This document shows positions 25,263 through 33,858 of a DNA stretch of 64,000 nucleotides, one piece after another. The notes below the pieces were generated by a model that saw only the letters and a list, made by a program, of their open reading frames with translations, ran no database searches and was not told where the DNA came from. The stretch's first letter is position 1; each line of letters begins with the position of its first letter. The translations under genes and the position numbers were made by a program. This DNA comes from Lachnoanaerobaculum orale (GTDB lineage: Bacteria; Bacillota; Clostridia; Lachnospirales; Lachnospiraceae). The stretch is from contig NZ_RRCM01000001.1 in the NCBI RefSeq assembly GCF_003862485.1, positions 169,124 through 233,123 on the forward strand, in the 5' to 3' direction.

Positions 25263-25979
25263 ATGAATTTATTGATAGCGGATGATGAAAATTTGGAACT
25301 TAAAGTCCTTGAAAAGACTGTAAAAAAATATTTTGTAGACGAACTTGAAATTTTTGCTTCAAGTAACGGCAGGAAGGCGTCACAGATATGTGACGAGGTG
25401 AAACCGGATATAGCGCTTTTAGATATTGAAATGCCCGGAATGAACGGTATTGAGCTTGCAAAGTATATAAAAGAAAAGTATGCGGATTGTATTATCATAT
25501 TTATAACGGCGTATGACAGGTTTGACTACGCCATAGAAGCAATGCATATCAAGGCGTTTGACTACCTCTTAAAGCCATGGAAAGAGGAAAAACTCTGTGA
25601 ACTTATAAATACCGCAATAGAAAATGTAAGAAGTATGCAAAAAACAGACAGTATTGTACATTCTCAAAAGGATGTAATAAAAGATTATATTGACAGGAAC
25701 TATAAAAAGGATATAAGTGCAAAAGATGTTGCAGGTATACTGGGTTATTCGGATGTATACTTTTCAAAGGTATTTAAGCAACTATTTGATGACAACTTTA
25801 TCAACTATCTGACCAAAATCAGGATAGACAGAGCAAAGTTACTGCTAAAGGATGTAAGTTTTAACATAAAAGAGGTCGGAAAAAGTGTGGGTTATGCTGA
25901 TTCAAATTACTTTACAAAGGTGTTTAAAAGGTCGATAGGTATGAGCCCGTCGGAATACAGAAGCAAGCATAACGGTTAG
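25263..25979 (+). CDS. AraC-type (YesN-like) response regulator
   Basis: 238 residues. The receiver domain (1-120) has Asp6-Asp7, the phospho-acceptor Asp54 in ALLDIEMPG and Lys104 in YLLKPW. A C-terminal AraC domain follows (about 138-238, KDYIDRNYKKDISAKDVAGILGYSDVYFSKVFKQLF ... VGYADSNYFTKVFKRSIGMSPSEYRSKH). Partner of the kinase just upstream. It probably activates the TRAP genes 120 bases downstream in response to their substrate. Only one receiver and no long linker, so it is the short form of the family. Confidence 0.93.
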   Translation: MNLLIADDENLELKVLEKTVKKYFVDELEIFASSNGRKASQICDEVKPDIALLDIEMPGMNGIELAKYIKEKYADCIIIFITAYDRFDYAIEAMHIKAFDYLLKPWKEEKLCELINTAIENVRSMQKTDSIVHSQKDVIKDYIDRNYKKDISAKDVAGILGYSDVYFSKVFKQLFDDNFINYLTKIRIDRAKLLLKDVSFNIKEVGKSVGYADSNYFTKVFKRSIGMSPSEYRSKHNG

Positions 25980-26101
25980 GTTAAAAATTTACTTGTTTTA
26001 TTAAAATATTACTATTTAAAGAATATTTCCTTAAATATAGAATGGATACATAAGGTTTTGAGGCTATGAGATTGGCCTTAGTATTTAGTTTCGGAGGAAA
26101 T

Positions 26102-27184
26102 ATGAAAAAGAGATTTTTAGCAATGGCATTGGCTACATTGACAGTATCGGCACTTGCAGGATGCTCTATGAAGAGTCCTGAGATGACTTCCACAACAGCT
26201 GCGGCTGCAGGTGAGAGCACAGATGCAAAGGCAGACAGCAAAGCAGACAATAAGTCTGACGGAGCAGAGGTAACTTTGGTGTATGCGGAGGTAAACCCGC
26301 TTGATACAATCGTAGGACAGAGCGGAACCGCATTCAAAGAAAAGGTTGAAGAGCTTTCAGGCGGAAAGATTCACATCGATATACAGGCAAGCGGCGTACT
26401 GGGTTCTGAAAACGATGTACTTGACGGAATGCTTGGAGGAACAGGTACTGTAGATATGTCAAGAATATCCGCATTTGCTCTTACAAGTTACGGCGCAAAG
26501 AAGGCTTCACTTCTTTCAATGCCTTATACTTTCAACTCAAGAGAGCATTTCTGGAAGTTTGTAGACAGTGACCTTTCAAAGGAGTTTTTACAGGAGACAT
26601 CAGATCTTAACCTCGGTATTAAGAGTCTGTACTACGGAGAAGAGGGATTCAGAAATTTCTTTACAAAGAGCCCTGTGACAAAGGTTGAAGACCTTAAGGG
26701 AATGAAACTCAGAGTGTCAAACGATCCTATTATGAACGGTATGGTTGAGGGCCTCGGAGCATCACCTACAGTAGTTGCATTCAACGAGCTTTACTCTGCA
26801 CTTCAGACAGGAGTTGTAGACGGTGCGGAGCAGCCTATAACAAACTATAAGTCAAACGCCTTCCCTGAGGTTGCACCGAATATCATACTTGACGGACATA
26901 CCCTCGGAGCGTTCCAGGTAGTTATCACAGATAAAGCATGGGACAAGCTTACAAAGGAGCAGCAGGATATCTTGGTTGAAGCCGGAAAGTATGTAGGAGA
27001 GGTAAACAGAAATATCGCACAAAAGGCCGAGGATAAGGTATTGGAAGACCTTAAGGCAAATAAGGTAAATGTTGTAGAGGTAGATGACAAAACACCTTGG
27101 AGAGAGGCAACAAAGGGAGTTGTAGAAAAATATACCGCAGATCAAAAAGAACTTTATCAGAAGATACTTGATTTGGACAAATAA
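26102..27184 (+). CDS. dctP: TRAP transporter solute-binding lipoprotein (DctP family)
   Basis: 360 residues from the ATG at 26102, behind TCGGAGGAAAT. A lipoprotein signal ends LAGC (Cys21), followed by a Ser/Thr/Ala/Asp/Lys-rich linker. The DctP core includes FKEKVEELSGGKIHIDI, the carboxylate-binding context LKGMKLRVSNDPIMNGMVEGLGASPTVVAFNELYSALQTGVVDGAEQP, and the C-terminal helices. It captures an organic acid outside the membrane for the DctQM channel; the substrate is unknown. Confidence 0.94.
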   Translation: MKKRFLAMALATLTVSALAGCSMKSPEMTSTTAAAAGESTDAKADSKADNKSDGAEVTLVYAEVNPLDTIVGQSGTAFKEKVEELSGGKIHIDIQASGVLGSENDVLDGMLGGTGTVDMSRISAFALTSYGAKKASLLSMPYTFNSREHFWKFVDSDLSKEFLQETSDLNLGIKSLYYGEEGFRNFFTKSPVTKVEDLKGMKLRVSNDPIMNGMVEGLGASPTVVAFNELYSALQTGVVDGAEQPITNYKSNAFPEVAPNIILDGHTLGAFQVVITDKAWDKLTKEQQDILVEAGKYVGEVNRNIAQKAEDKVLEDLKANKVNVVEVDDKTPWREATKGVVEKYTADQKELYQKILDLDK

Positions 27185-27238
27185 TAAGCCGCCTCTTGGG
27201 ACTTTCTCTTGAGGTTTGCTGATAGAATAGAGGTAGAG

Positions 27239-27775
27239 ATGTCAGACTTTTTTAAGGCCGTGGACAGAATAAAACCTGCATATGATATGACATATAAGTT
27301 TGTTCTGTTTTTATGTAAAATTTTGTTAATCGGAGATATAGCCATTACGACCATGTCGGTTGCGGGAAGGTATATCTCATTTATACCGGATCCTGCCTGG
27401 AGTGAGGAGATAGTACTTACATTCATGGCATATATGGCGGTACTTTCTGCAGCGCTTGCTATAAGAAGGGGTGCACATATCAGAATGACCGCATTTGACA
27501 CATACTTGCCGAAGAATGTCGTAAGATTCTTGGATGTATTATCAGATTTGGCGGTGATGATACTTGCAATAGTTATGATAGTTGTAGGATGGAGCTATGC
27601 AACAAAGATAGGCGGAAAGGGTACATATGTAAGTATGCCGGGGCTTTCAAAGTTTTGGCAGTATTTTCCGGTACCTTTAGCCGGAGTCGCAATGGTTATA
27701 TTTGAGCTTGAGGCGCTTTATAATCACTTTAAGGCTCTTTGTTTGAACGAAGATACACAGGAGGTAAAGGCATGA
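27239..27775 (+). CDS. dctQ: TRAP transporter small permease (DctQ)
   Basis: 178 residues from the ATG at 27239, preceded by AGGTAGAG. Four predicted membrane segments, with the DctQ signature FIPDPAWSEEIVLTFMAYMAVLSAALAIRRGAHIRMTAF. It partners the large DctM subunit, whose start overlaps its stop (ATGA). Confidence 0.93.
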   Translation: MSDFFKAVDRIKPAYDMTYKFVLFLCKILLIGDIAITTMSVAGRYISFIPDPAWSEEIVLTFMAYMAVLSAALAIRRGAHIRMTAFDTYLPKNVVRFLDVLSDLAVMILAIVMIVVGWSYATKIGGKGTYVSMPGLSKFWQYFPVPLAGVAMVIFELEALYNHFKALCLNEDTQEVKA

Positions 27776-29067
27776 GTACAGGAGTTGCAATAGCTATATT
27801 GCTTATCAGCTTTTTTGTAATGATATTTTTGCGTTTCCCGATTGCTTACGCGGTGGCACTTTCATCACTGCTTTGCCTTTTGTCCCAAGGCCAGCCTTTA
27901 TCTACCATATGTCAGCAGATGGTTAAAGGTATATCGTCATTTTCACTTATGGCGGTGCCTTTCTTTATCACAATGGGTTGTTTGATGGGCAGCGGCGGAA
28001 TTTCAGAAAAACTTATTGCACTGGCAAATGCCTGTGTAGGCTGGATGCGTGGCGGTATGGCAATGGTAAATATCGTAGCTTCATATTTCTTCGGAGGCAT
28101 TTCAGGTTCGGCTTCTGCCGATACGGCTTCCTTAGGTTCAATACTTATACCTATGATGGTGGACCAGGGATATGACGCGGATTTTTCAACAGCCGTAACA
28201 ATCACCTCATCATGTGAGGGACTTTTGGTACCTCCGTCACATAACATGGTAATCTATGCGACCACGGCAGGCGGAGTATCTGTAGGAAGCTTATTCCTTG
28301 CAGGATATATACCGGGCGCATTGCTTGCGGTATCACTTATGATCGGATCCTATATCATATCTGTCAGAAGGAATTACCCTAAGGGTGACAAGTTCTCGAT
28401 GAAGGTGCTTTTAAAGCAGCTTAGCGTATCATTCTGGGCATTGGCAGCAGTGCTTATAGTAGTGGTAGGTGTAGTAGGCGGTGTGTTTACAGCTACGGAG
28501 TCGGCAGCTATTGCGGTTATCTACAGCCTTATTGTCAGCGTGTTCATATACAAGGGACTTGACTGGAAGGGCGTATGGAAGACACTTGAAGAGTGTATAA
28601 ATACACTCTCAATAGTGCTTATACTTATATCGACATCAAGTATATTCGGATATTGCCTTACAACACTTCATGTGCCTGATATGGCGGCAAGTGCTATCAC
28701 AGGATTTACAAGTAATCCTATAATTTTAGCACTTTTACTTAACCTCATTTTGCTTATACTCGGATGTATTATGGATATGGCACCGATTATACTTATTGCC
28801 ACACCTATACTTTTGCCGATAGCGAATTCTATAGGAATCGGACCGATACAGTTCGGTATAATGGTAATATTAAACTGCGGTATCGGACTTCTTACACCTC
28901 CTGTAGGCGGAGTACTCTTTATCGGTTCGGCGGTAGCAAAACTACCTATGGAAAAGGTCGTAAAGGCGACATTACCTTTCTATCTTTGCATGATAATCAC
29001 ACTTTTACTTATAACATTTATACCGATGATAAGCTTGGGACTTCCTGTATTATTCGGTAGCTTATAG
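27772..29067 (+). CDS. dctM: TRAP transporter large permease (DctM)
   Basis: 431 residues from the ATG at 27772, behind GGAGGTAAAGGC and overlapping the dctQ stop. About 12 membrane segments with family motifs LRFPIAYAVALSS, AVPFFITMGCLMGSGGISEKLIALANA, FFGGISGSASADTASLGSILIPMM and LLTPPVGGVLFI. It is the ion-coupled transport subunit (Na+ or H+ symport). Last gene of the dctPQM unit, followed by a terminator. Confidence 0.95.
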   Translation: MSTGVAIAILLISFFVMIFLRFPIAYAVALSSLLCLLSQGQPLSTICQQMVKGISSFSLMAVPFFITMGCLMGSGGISEKLIALANACVGWMRGGMAMVNIVASYFFGGISGSASADTASLGSILIPMMVDQGYDADFSTAVTITSSCEGLLVPPSHNMVIYATTAGGVSVGSLFLAGYIPGALLAVSLMIGSYIISVRRNYPKGDKFSMKVLLKQLSVSFWALAAVLIVVVGVVGGVFTATESAAIAVIYSLIVSVFIYKGLDWKGVWKTLEECINTLSIVLILISTSSIFGYCLTTLHVPDMAASAITGFTSNPIILALLLNLILLILGCIMDMAPIILIATPILLPIANSIGIGPIQFGIMVILNCGIGLLTPPVGGVLFIGSAVAKLPMEKVVKATLPFYLCMIITLLLITFIPMISLGLPVLFGSL

Positions 29068-29071
29068 AATG

Positions 29072-29113
29072 AAAAGCTGTTACAAAGATTAAAATTCTTT
29101 GTAACGGCTTTTT
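29072..29113 (+). terminator. Terminator after dctM
   Basis: AAAAGCTGTTACAAAG (29072-29087) pairs with CTTTGTAACGGCTTTTT (29097-29113), with one wobble, and runs into TTTTTATTATTA. Confidence 0.9.
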
Positions 29114-29157
29114 ATTATTATATTTTAAAAAATTTAAATGTATACATCTCAAAAGAC

Positions 29158-29186
29158 TTGTTTTAAAAGATAAAACATAGTACAAT
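29158..29186 (+). promoter_or_regulatory. Promoter of the NADH oxidase gene
   Basis: TTGTTT (29158-29163), a 17-base spacer and TACAAT (29181-29186), about 75 bases before the start codon. Confidence 0.55.
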
Positions 29187-29264
29187 CCAATAGAATACAA
29201 TCAGATTTTAAAAAGGCTGTATAAGTAAGTCAAAAATAATTATTAAATATATTTTGGAGGAAAT

Positions 29265-30599
29265 ATGAGCAAAATAGTAGTAGTTGGAGCAAACCATGCC
29301 GGTACTTGTGCAATCAATACGATTACAGGTTTTAATGAGGGAGATGAGGTGGTAGTATTTGATCAGAACTCAAATATCAGCTTCTTAGGCTGCGGTATGG
29401 CACTTTGGATAGGCGGACAGATATCAAAACCTGACGGACTTTTCTATTCAAACAAGGAAAAGCTTGAGTCACAGGGCGCAAAGGTAAATATGAACAGCAA
29501 GGTTGAAAATATCGACTTTGATAAAAAGGTTGTCATTGCAACTTTGGAAGACGGTAAAGAGGTGGAAGAAAGCTATGACAAATTGATACTTGCTACAGGT
29601 TCACTTCCTATAGTACCTCCAATACCGGGCAGAGATTTGGAGAATGTTCAGCTGGTGAAGCTTTTCCAAAATGCCGAAGAGGTAATAAAGAAGCTTGAAA
29701 ACCCTGATATAAAGACAATTGCCGTAGTAGGTGCCGGTTATATCGGAGTGGAGCTTGCAGAGGCGTTTGAAAGACATCATAAGAAAGTGATTTTAGTGGA
29801 TATAGCAAAGACTTCACTTTCAAGCTACTATGATACCGAGTTCAGTGCAATGATGGACAAGAACCTGAGTGACCACGGAATAGAGCTTGCTTTCGGTGAG
29901 ACCGTAAAGGAAATCAAGGGTAACGGTAAAGTAGAGGCAATTGTCACAGATAAGAATGAATATCAGTGTGATATGGTAATACTTGCTATCGGATTCAGAC
30001 CGAATACCGAACTTGGAAAGGGACGCCTTGAAACAATGCCGAACGGTGCATATATAGTGGACGCTACTCAGCAGACAAGTATAAAGGATGTATACGCAAT
30101 AGGTGACTGCGCAACCGTACAGTTCAATGCTACAGGAGAGAAGTCATATATAGCACTTGCAACCAATGCTGTACGTTCAGGCCTTATAGCGGCATATAAT
30201 GCTTGTGGCAAAAAGCTGGAGACAATAGGTGTTCAGGGTTCAAACGCCATCTCAATCTATGACTTAAAGCTTGTATCCACAGGTCTTAGCGAGCAGAAGG
30301 CAAAGCAGCTTAATATGGATGTGCTTTCAACCTCATATGAAGATTTGCAAAAGGCAACATTCATTGAAACAACCAATCCTAAGGTAAAACTTAAGATAGT
30401 ATATGATGCAAAGACAAGAGTGATAGTAGGTGCACAGATGGCATCAACATATGATATGTCAATGGGTATACATATGTTCTCACTTGCAATACAGGAGAAG
30501 GTAACTATAGACAAGTTAAAGCTGCTTGATATTTTCTTCCTTCCACATTTCAATCAGCCTTATAACTACATCACAATGGCTGCATTATCCGCAAAATAA
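29265..30599 (+). CDS. Flavin NADH oxidase / CoA-disulfide reductase family
   Basis: 444 residues. The N-terminal FAD site is [13 protein letters not shown] with His11, and the single redox-active cysteine is Cys43 in [13 protein letters not shown] second dinucleotide fold ([18 protein letters not shown]), the flavin motif YAIGDCA and the C-terminal dimerisation domain follow. Enzymes of this group reduce O2 to water with NADH via a cysteine sulfenic acid, or reduce CoA disulfide. In an anaerobe, oxygen detoxification is the likely role. GGAGGAAAT precedes the ATG; the gene is transcribed alone. Confidence 0.92.
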   Translation: MSKIVVVGANHAGTCAINTITGFNEGDEVVVFDQNSNISFLGCGMALWIGGQISKPDGLFYSNKEKLESQGAKVNMNSKVENIDFDKKVVIATLEDGKEVEESYDKLILATGSLPIVPPIPGRDLENVQLVKLFQNAEEVIKKLENPDIKTIAVVGAGYIGVELAEAFERHHKKVILVDIAKTSLSSYYDTEFSAMMDKNLSDHGIELAFGETVKEIKGNGKVEAIVTDKNEYQCDMVILAIGFRPNTELGKGRLETMPNGAYIVDATQQTSIKDVYAIGDCATVQFNATGEKSYIALATNAVRSGLIAAYNACGKKLETIGVQGSNAISIYDLKLVSTGLSEQKAKQLNMDVLSTSYEDLQKATFIETTNPKVKLKIVYDAKTRVIVGAQMASTYDMSMGIHMFSLAIQEKVTIDKLKLLDIFFLPHFNQPYNYITMAALSAK

Positions 30600-30614
30600 A
30601 ATAAAGATAAATTA

Positions 30615-30656
30615 AAACGGCTGTCGCAGTGATTCAAATCATTGCGACAGCCGTTT
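30615..30656. terminator. Bidirectional terminator between convergent genes
   Basis: A 19-base stem, with one G-T pair, joins 30615-30633 to 30638-30656 around a TCAA loop (core CGGCTGTCGCA / TGCGACAGCCG). It has A-runs on one side and T-runs on the other, so it can serve both the NADH oxidase gene and the facing PTS operon. Confidence 0.9.
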
Positions 30657-30676
30657 GTTATGAGGTGTGTTATATA

Positions 30677-32122
30677 TTATTTGTTTTTTGCAAGTTTTTT
30701 AAACTCGTCCGCTACGAACTGAACCTTTGTACCGATAATAACCTGTACGGAAGTCTTTGAAGGTCTGATAACACCTGCAACACCTGCGGATTTTATCTTC
30801 TTTTCATCCACCTTTGTATAGTCTTTGATTTCAAGGCGAAGTCTTGTGATACAGTTATCAATAGATGTGAGGTTCTCAGGACCGCCGACACCGTCCAAGA
30901 TAATAGCTGCAACTGCAGTAAAGTCATCATTAGATAAAACAGCTTTTTTCTCTTCTTCCTCGTCGTCTTCTCTGCCCGGAGTCTTTAAGTTAAACTTGGT
31001 GATAACAAAACGGAATATTGCATAGTATATTACGCCGTAAACAATGCCGATAGGTATTAAGAGTATCGGATTTTGTGCAAACGGAGCTTTAAAGCTGAGT
31101 ACCCAGTCTACAAGACCTGCACTGAAGTTAAATCCCGCTCTTATAGGAAGTAATGCCACAATTGCAAGTGAAATACCTGTTAAAAGAGCATGGATAAGGT
31201 AAAGTACCGGTGCAAGGAACATAAATGCAAACTCAAGCGGCTCTGTAACACCTGTAAAGAATGAAGACAGAGCGGCAGCGAGTAAAAGACCGTAAGCCGC
31301 CTTTTTTCTTGAATCCTTAGCTGTGTGATACATAGCAAGTGCGGCACCCGGAAGTCCGAACATCATTACAGGGAAGAATCCCGACATATACATACCTGTC
31401 TGTCCGAGTACACCGCCGTCGGCGCTTCCCCAGAATTTGCCGATATCATTGATACCTGCCACATCAAACCAGAATACGGAGTTTAGTGCATGGTGAAGTC
31501 CGAAAGGAATCAAAAGTCTGTTAAAGAATCCGTATATTCCGGCACCCAGGGCACCGGTGCTCATAATAGCTTCACCGAAGCTTACCAATGCGCCGTAAAC
31601 AACAGGCCAAACAAAGAAAAGTATAAGTGACGCAATAAGAGAAAATCCTGCTGTAACAATAGCTACACATCTCTTACCGCTAAAGAATGACAGAGCGTCA
31701 GGCAGCTTTGTAGTCTTGAACTTATTGTAGCAAATGGCACCTATAAGACCGCAGATAATTCCGATAAACTGAGTCTGAGTTTTACCGAAAGCCGCAGGTA
31801 CGGCATCAGCCTCAACACCTGTAAACATAGCTACTGAACCCTTTGATAAAAGAGTTGTAACAACCAGCCATGAAACAAGTCCGGCAAGGGCTGCGGCACC
31901 GTCTCCGTCATCACTCATACCTACCGCAACGCCTATAGCAAAGAGGATTGCCATGTTGTCAATGATGGCGCTGCCCGCTTTTAAGAGGAAAGCCGCAACT
32001 ATATTATTGCTGCCCCAGCCTGTAGGGTCAATCCAATAACCGATACCCATCAAAATCGCCGCCACAGGAAGGCAGGCTACAGGAAGCATCAAAGACTTCC
32101 CAAGTCGTTGTAAATACTTCAT
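30677..32122 (-). CDS. PTS sugar transporter EIICB (N-acetylglucosamine/glucose family)
   Basis: 481 residues. The EIIC channel (about 1-380) has the family opening LQRLGKSLMLPVACLPVAA, YGFFNRLLIPFGLHHALNSVFWF and the substrate-site motif GVTEPLEF (291-298). An acidic linker precedes the EIIB domain, with the phosphorylated Cys424 in IDNCITRLRL. Imports and phosphorylates a hexose; the sequence NRLLIPFGLHHALN...FWFD looks closer to GlcNAc-type (NagE/NagP) than PtsG, but this is a judgement. Last gene of licT-EIIA-EIICB. Confidence 0.9.
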   Translation of the reverse strand: MKYLQRLGKSLMLPVACLPVAAILMGIGYWIDPTGWGSNNIVAAFLLKAGSAIIDNMAILFAIGVAVGMSDDGDGAAALAGLVSWLVVTTLLSKGSVAMFTGVEADAVPAAFGKTQTQFIGIICGLIGAICYNKFKTTKLPDALSFFSGKRCVAIVTAGFSLIASLILFFVWPVVYGALVSFGEAIMSTGALGAGIYGFFNRLLIPFGLHHALNSVFWFDVAGINDIGKFWGSADGGVLGQTGMYMSGFFPVMMFGLPGAALAMYHTAKDSRKKAAYGLLLAAALSSFFTGVTEPLEFAFMFLAPVLYLIHALLTGISLAIVALLPIRAGFNFSAGLVDWVLSFKAPFAQNPILLIPIGIVYGVIYYAIFRFVITKFNLKTPGREDDEEEEKKAVLSNDDFTAVAAIILDGVGGPENLTSIDNCITRLRLEIKDYTKVDEKKIKSAGVAGVIRPSKTSVQVIIGTKVQFVADEFKKLAKNK

Positions 32123-32176
32123 AAATTTCTCCTTATTTCGTGTTCTCTTTGTCGGCCGTTCAAAGAGAAAAGTTTA

Positions 32177-32653
32177 TTATGGTATTACTACCAATATTTC
32201 ACTGTTATTTGTCACAGTTATATCGGTGACACTCTCAACTGATTTGTAGTTGTCACTGTTGCAAATAATCATAACTGTGACAGGGTCAAATCCCGCTTCT
32301 TTTACTTTATTCAAATCGACTTTTAAAAGAGGATCCTTTGCCTTCACTATATCACCTACCGCTACAAAGGCTTCAAATCCTTCGCCTTTCATTTTTACGG
32401 TATCAAGTCCGACATGTATAAGTACTTCCTCTCCGGTATCCGCCATTATGCTGACGGCATGCAAAGTATCAAAGATCATACTTACGGTACCGTTTACAGG
32501 AGAGGTGACAAGACCGTCACTTGGTATTATCGCAACTCCCTTTCCAAGCATCTCCGATGAAAACGTCTCATCAGGGACTTCCTTTATAGATATACTTTTT
32601 CCGGCCATAGGGCTTAAAAGTGTGTCTTTTTTCTTCTTAAAAAATCCGAACAT
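32177..32653 (-). CDS. PTS EIIA, glucose type
   Basis: 158 residues as a free-standing Crr-like EIIA. The two active-site histidines are His65 (LHAVSIM) and His80 (EVLIHVGLDTVKM), the latter being the phosphorylation site. It passes phosphate from HPr to the EIIB domain of the downstream gene. It starts just after the licT stop, behind GGAGGAGTAAAT. Confidence 0.93.
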   Translation of the reverse strand: MFGFFKKKKDTLLSPMAGKSISIKEVPDETFSSEMLGKGVAIIPSDGLVTSPVNGTVSMIFDTLHAVSIMADTGEEVLIHVGLDTVKMKGEGFEAFVAVGDIVKAKDPLLKVDLNKVKEAGFDPVTVMIICNSDNYKSVESVTDITVTNNSEILVVIP

Positions 32654-32655
32654 AT

Positions 32656-33492
32656 TTACTCCTCCGACATAGTTACCCTTTTTATATGAATTGCAAGATA
32701 GGTCATTTCCATTCTCGTTATACCTGATTTGGTCTCATGTTCTATATATTTTGCAATTCGTTTTCCGCACTCAAACTCGCGAGGGTACTTTTCCTTCATC
32801 ATATCTTCAAATATTGTGTCCTCATCCGAAAGCATCTCATTGTGATACAGCCTTTGAATAAGAAACTTTATATGGGTTACAAATCTTTCATAGTGAATAG
32901 AATTTTCATTTAAGTTTACATTCAATTCACTCATTACAATGTCCATTATATCTCGCATAAGATGCGGAAGGCTCAGGGTCTCCTTCATATGTGTGCTGTA
33001 CTGTGCATTGACAAAGTGAAGTGCAATAAAGCCCGCCTCCGAGTCGGGAAGCAAAAGTCCCATTCTGTCATGTATCAGCCTCAGCGTATAGAGCCCCAGC
33101 GCATATTCCTGCGGATAAAATCTCTTAATCTCCCACATAAGAGCGTTTTCGGGAGTCATACCTTCTTTAAATCTTTCAATGGCAAAGTTGATATGGTCGA
33201 CCAATGTAAGATAGATGTTTTGACTCAGCTTCAAATTTTCAACATTTATAGCATAGGATATAACATCATCAGTCAGTATCAACCTCTCCATAGGTATATC
33301 GGCAATCATATCCTGAAACTTTAAAAGCGTTTCATTTTCCTTTATGCGAAATACCTTTTCAATCTCCGATTGTGATACCGTATCGCCCTTTCGCCTGCCG
33401 AAACCTATGCCCTTACCCATGGCAATGACTTCTCTGTTCTTATGGTCATGGGTCAAGACAATATTGTTGTTTATAATTTTTTCAATGATCAT
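32656..33492 (-). CDS. licT: BglG/LicT-family transcription antiterminator
   Basis: 278 residues from MIIEKIINNN at 33492. The N-terminal CAT RNA-binding domain (about 1-55, NNNIVLTHDHKNREVIAMGKGIGFGRRKGD) is followed by two PRD domains with the phosphorylatable histidines in LVDHINFAIERF, LIHDRMG/IALHFVNAQ, FVTHIKFLIQRL and YLAIHIKRV. The PTS phosphorylates PRDs to switch activity. It should bind the RAT hairpin in its own leader (33554-33581), preventing the overlapping terminator, so the operon is autoregulated by sugar. Confidence 0.93.
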   Translation of the reverse strand: MIIEKIINNNIVLTHDHKNREVIAMGKGIGFGRRKGDTVSQSEIEKVFRIKENETLLKFQDMIADIPMERLILTDDVISYAINVENLKLSQNIYLTLVDHINFAIERFKEGMTPENALMWEIKRFYPQEYALGLYTLRLIHDRMGLLLPDSEAGFIALHFVNAQYSTHMKETLSLPHLMRDIMDIVMSELNVNLNENSIHYERFVTHIKFLIQRLYHNEMLSDEDTIFEDMMKEKYPREFECGKRIAKYIEHETKSGITRMEMTYLAIHIKRVTMSEE

Positions 33493-33513
33493 CGCACCAC
33501 CATAAACATAAAA

Positions 33514-33559
33514 TAATAAAAAGACCAAATAAACCGTACAAATACGGTCATTCGGTCTT
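33514..33559 (-). terminator. Leader terminator controlled by LicT
   Basis: On the minus strand 33559-33543 (starting AAGACCGAATGACCGTA) pairs with 33538-33521 around a short TTTG loop, and a TTTTTATT tail follows. Its 5' arm shares the bases at 33554-33559 with the RAT element, so the two structures exclude each other. Confidence 0.92.
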
Positions 33560-33581
33560 GCCTGCGTCTCAGTAACAATCC
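33554..33581 (-). promoter_or_regulatory. RAT antiterminator element
   Basis: The 28-base minus-strand element begins GGATTGTTACTG and ends GCAGGCAAGACC, matching the ribonucleic-antiterminator consensus for the SacT/LicT/BglG family almost base for base. Confidence 0.95.
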
Positions 33582-33604
33582 TAAATATAAAATCTTATGA
33601 AGAA

Positions 33605-33633
33605 ATTCTAACATATTTCTTAAGCAATGACAA
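33605..33633 (-). promoter_or_regulatory. Promoter of the licT-PTS operon
   Basis: On the minus strand TTGTCA (33633-33628), a 17-base spacer and TAGAAT (33610-33605); the RAT begins about 25 bases downstream. Confidence 0.75.
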
Positions 33634-33769
33634 TTGGCAGAATACCAGAAGAAAAGGCGGGAAATTGGGCAAAATAAATAAAAGGGAGGGAAGAGTGGAG
33701 AAGTAATGATTAGAAAAGTGGAACTTGGGTTAGTAGGGTGATAGGGAGTGTAGATTTTCGCTTTAAATA

Positions 33770-33798
33770 TTTACAAAAGCGTTATATTATGTTAGTAT
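33770..33798 (+). promoter_or_regulatory. Promoter of the nucleoside-type ABC/catabolic operon
   Basis: TTTACA (33770-33775), a 17-base spacer and TAGTAT (33793-33798). Transcription would start near 33805. Confidence 0.6.
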
Positions 33799-33815
33799 AA
33801 ATACAACTAATAATG

Positions 33816-33835
33816 ACGTCATGACAACATGATGT
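33816..33835 (+). promoter_or_regulatory. Candidate operator downstream of the promoter
   Basis: ACGTCATG and CATGATGT form an inverted repeat with one mismatch around ACAA, about 10 bases after the expected start of transcription. A bound repressor here would block elongation. A related sequence, AATAATGACTTGATGTTATA, occurs upstream of the GntR/UTRA gene at 43535-43554, which suggests that this regulator controls both. Confidence 0.5.
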
Positions 33836-33858
33836 AATAACGTATAAGGGGAATGAAA

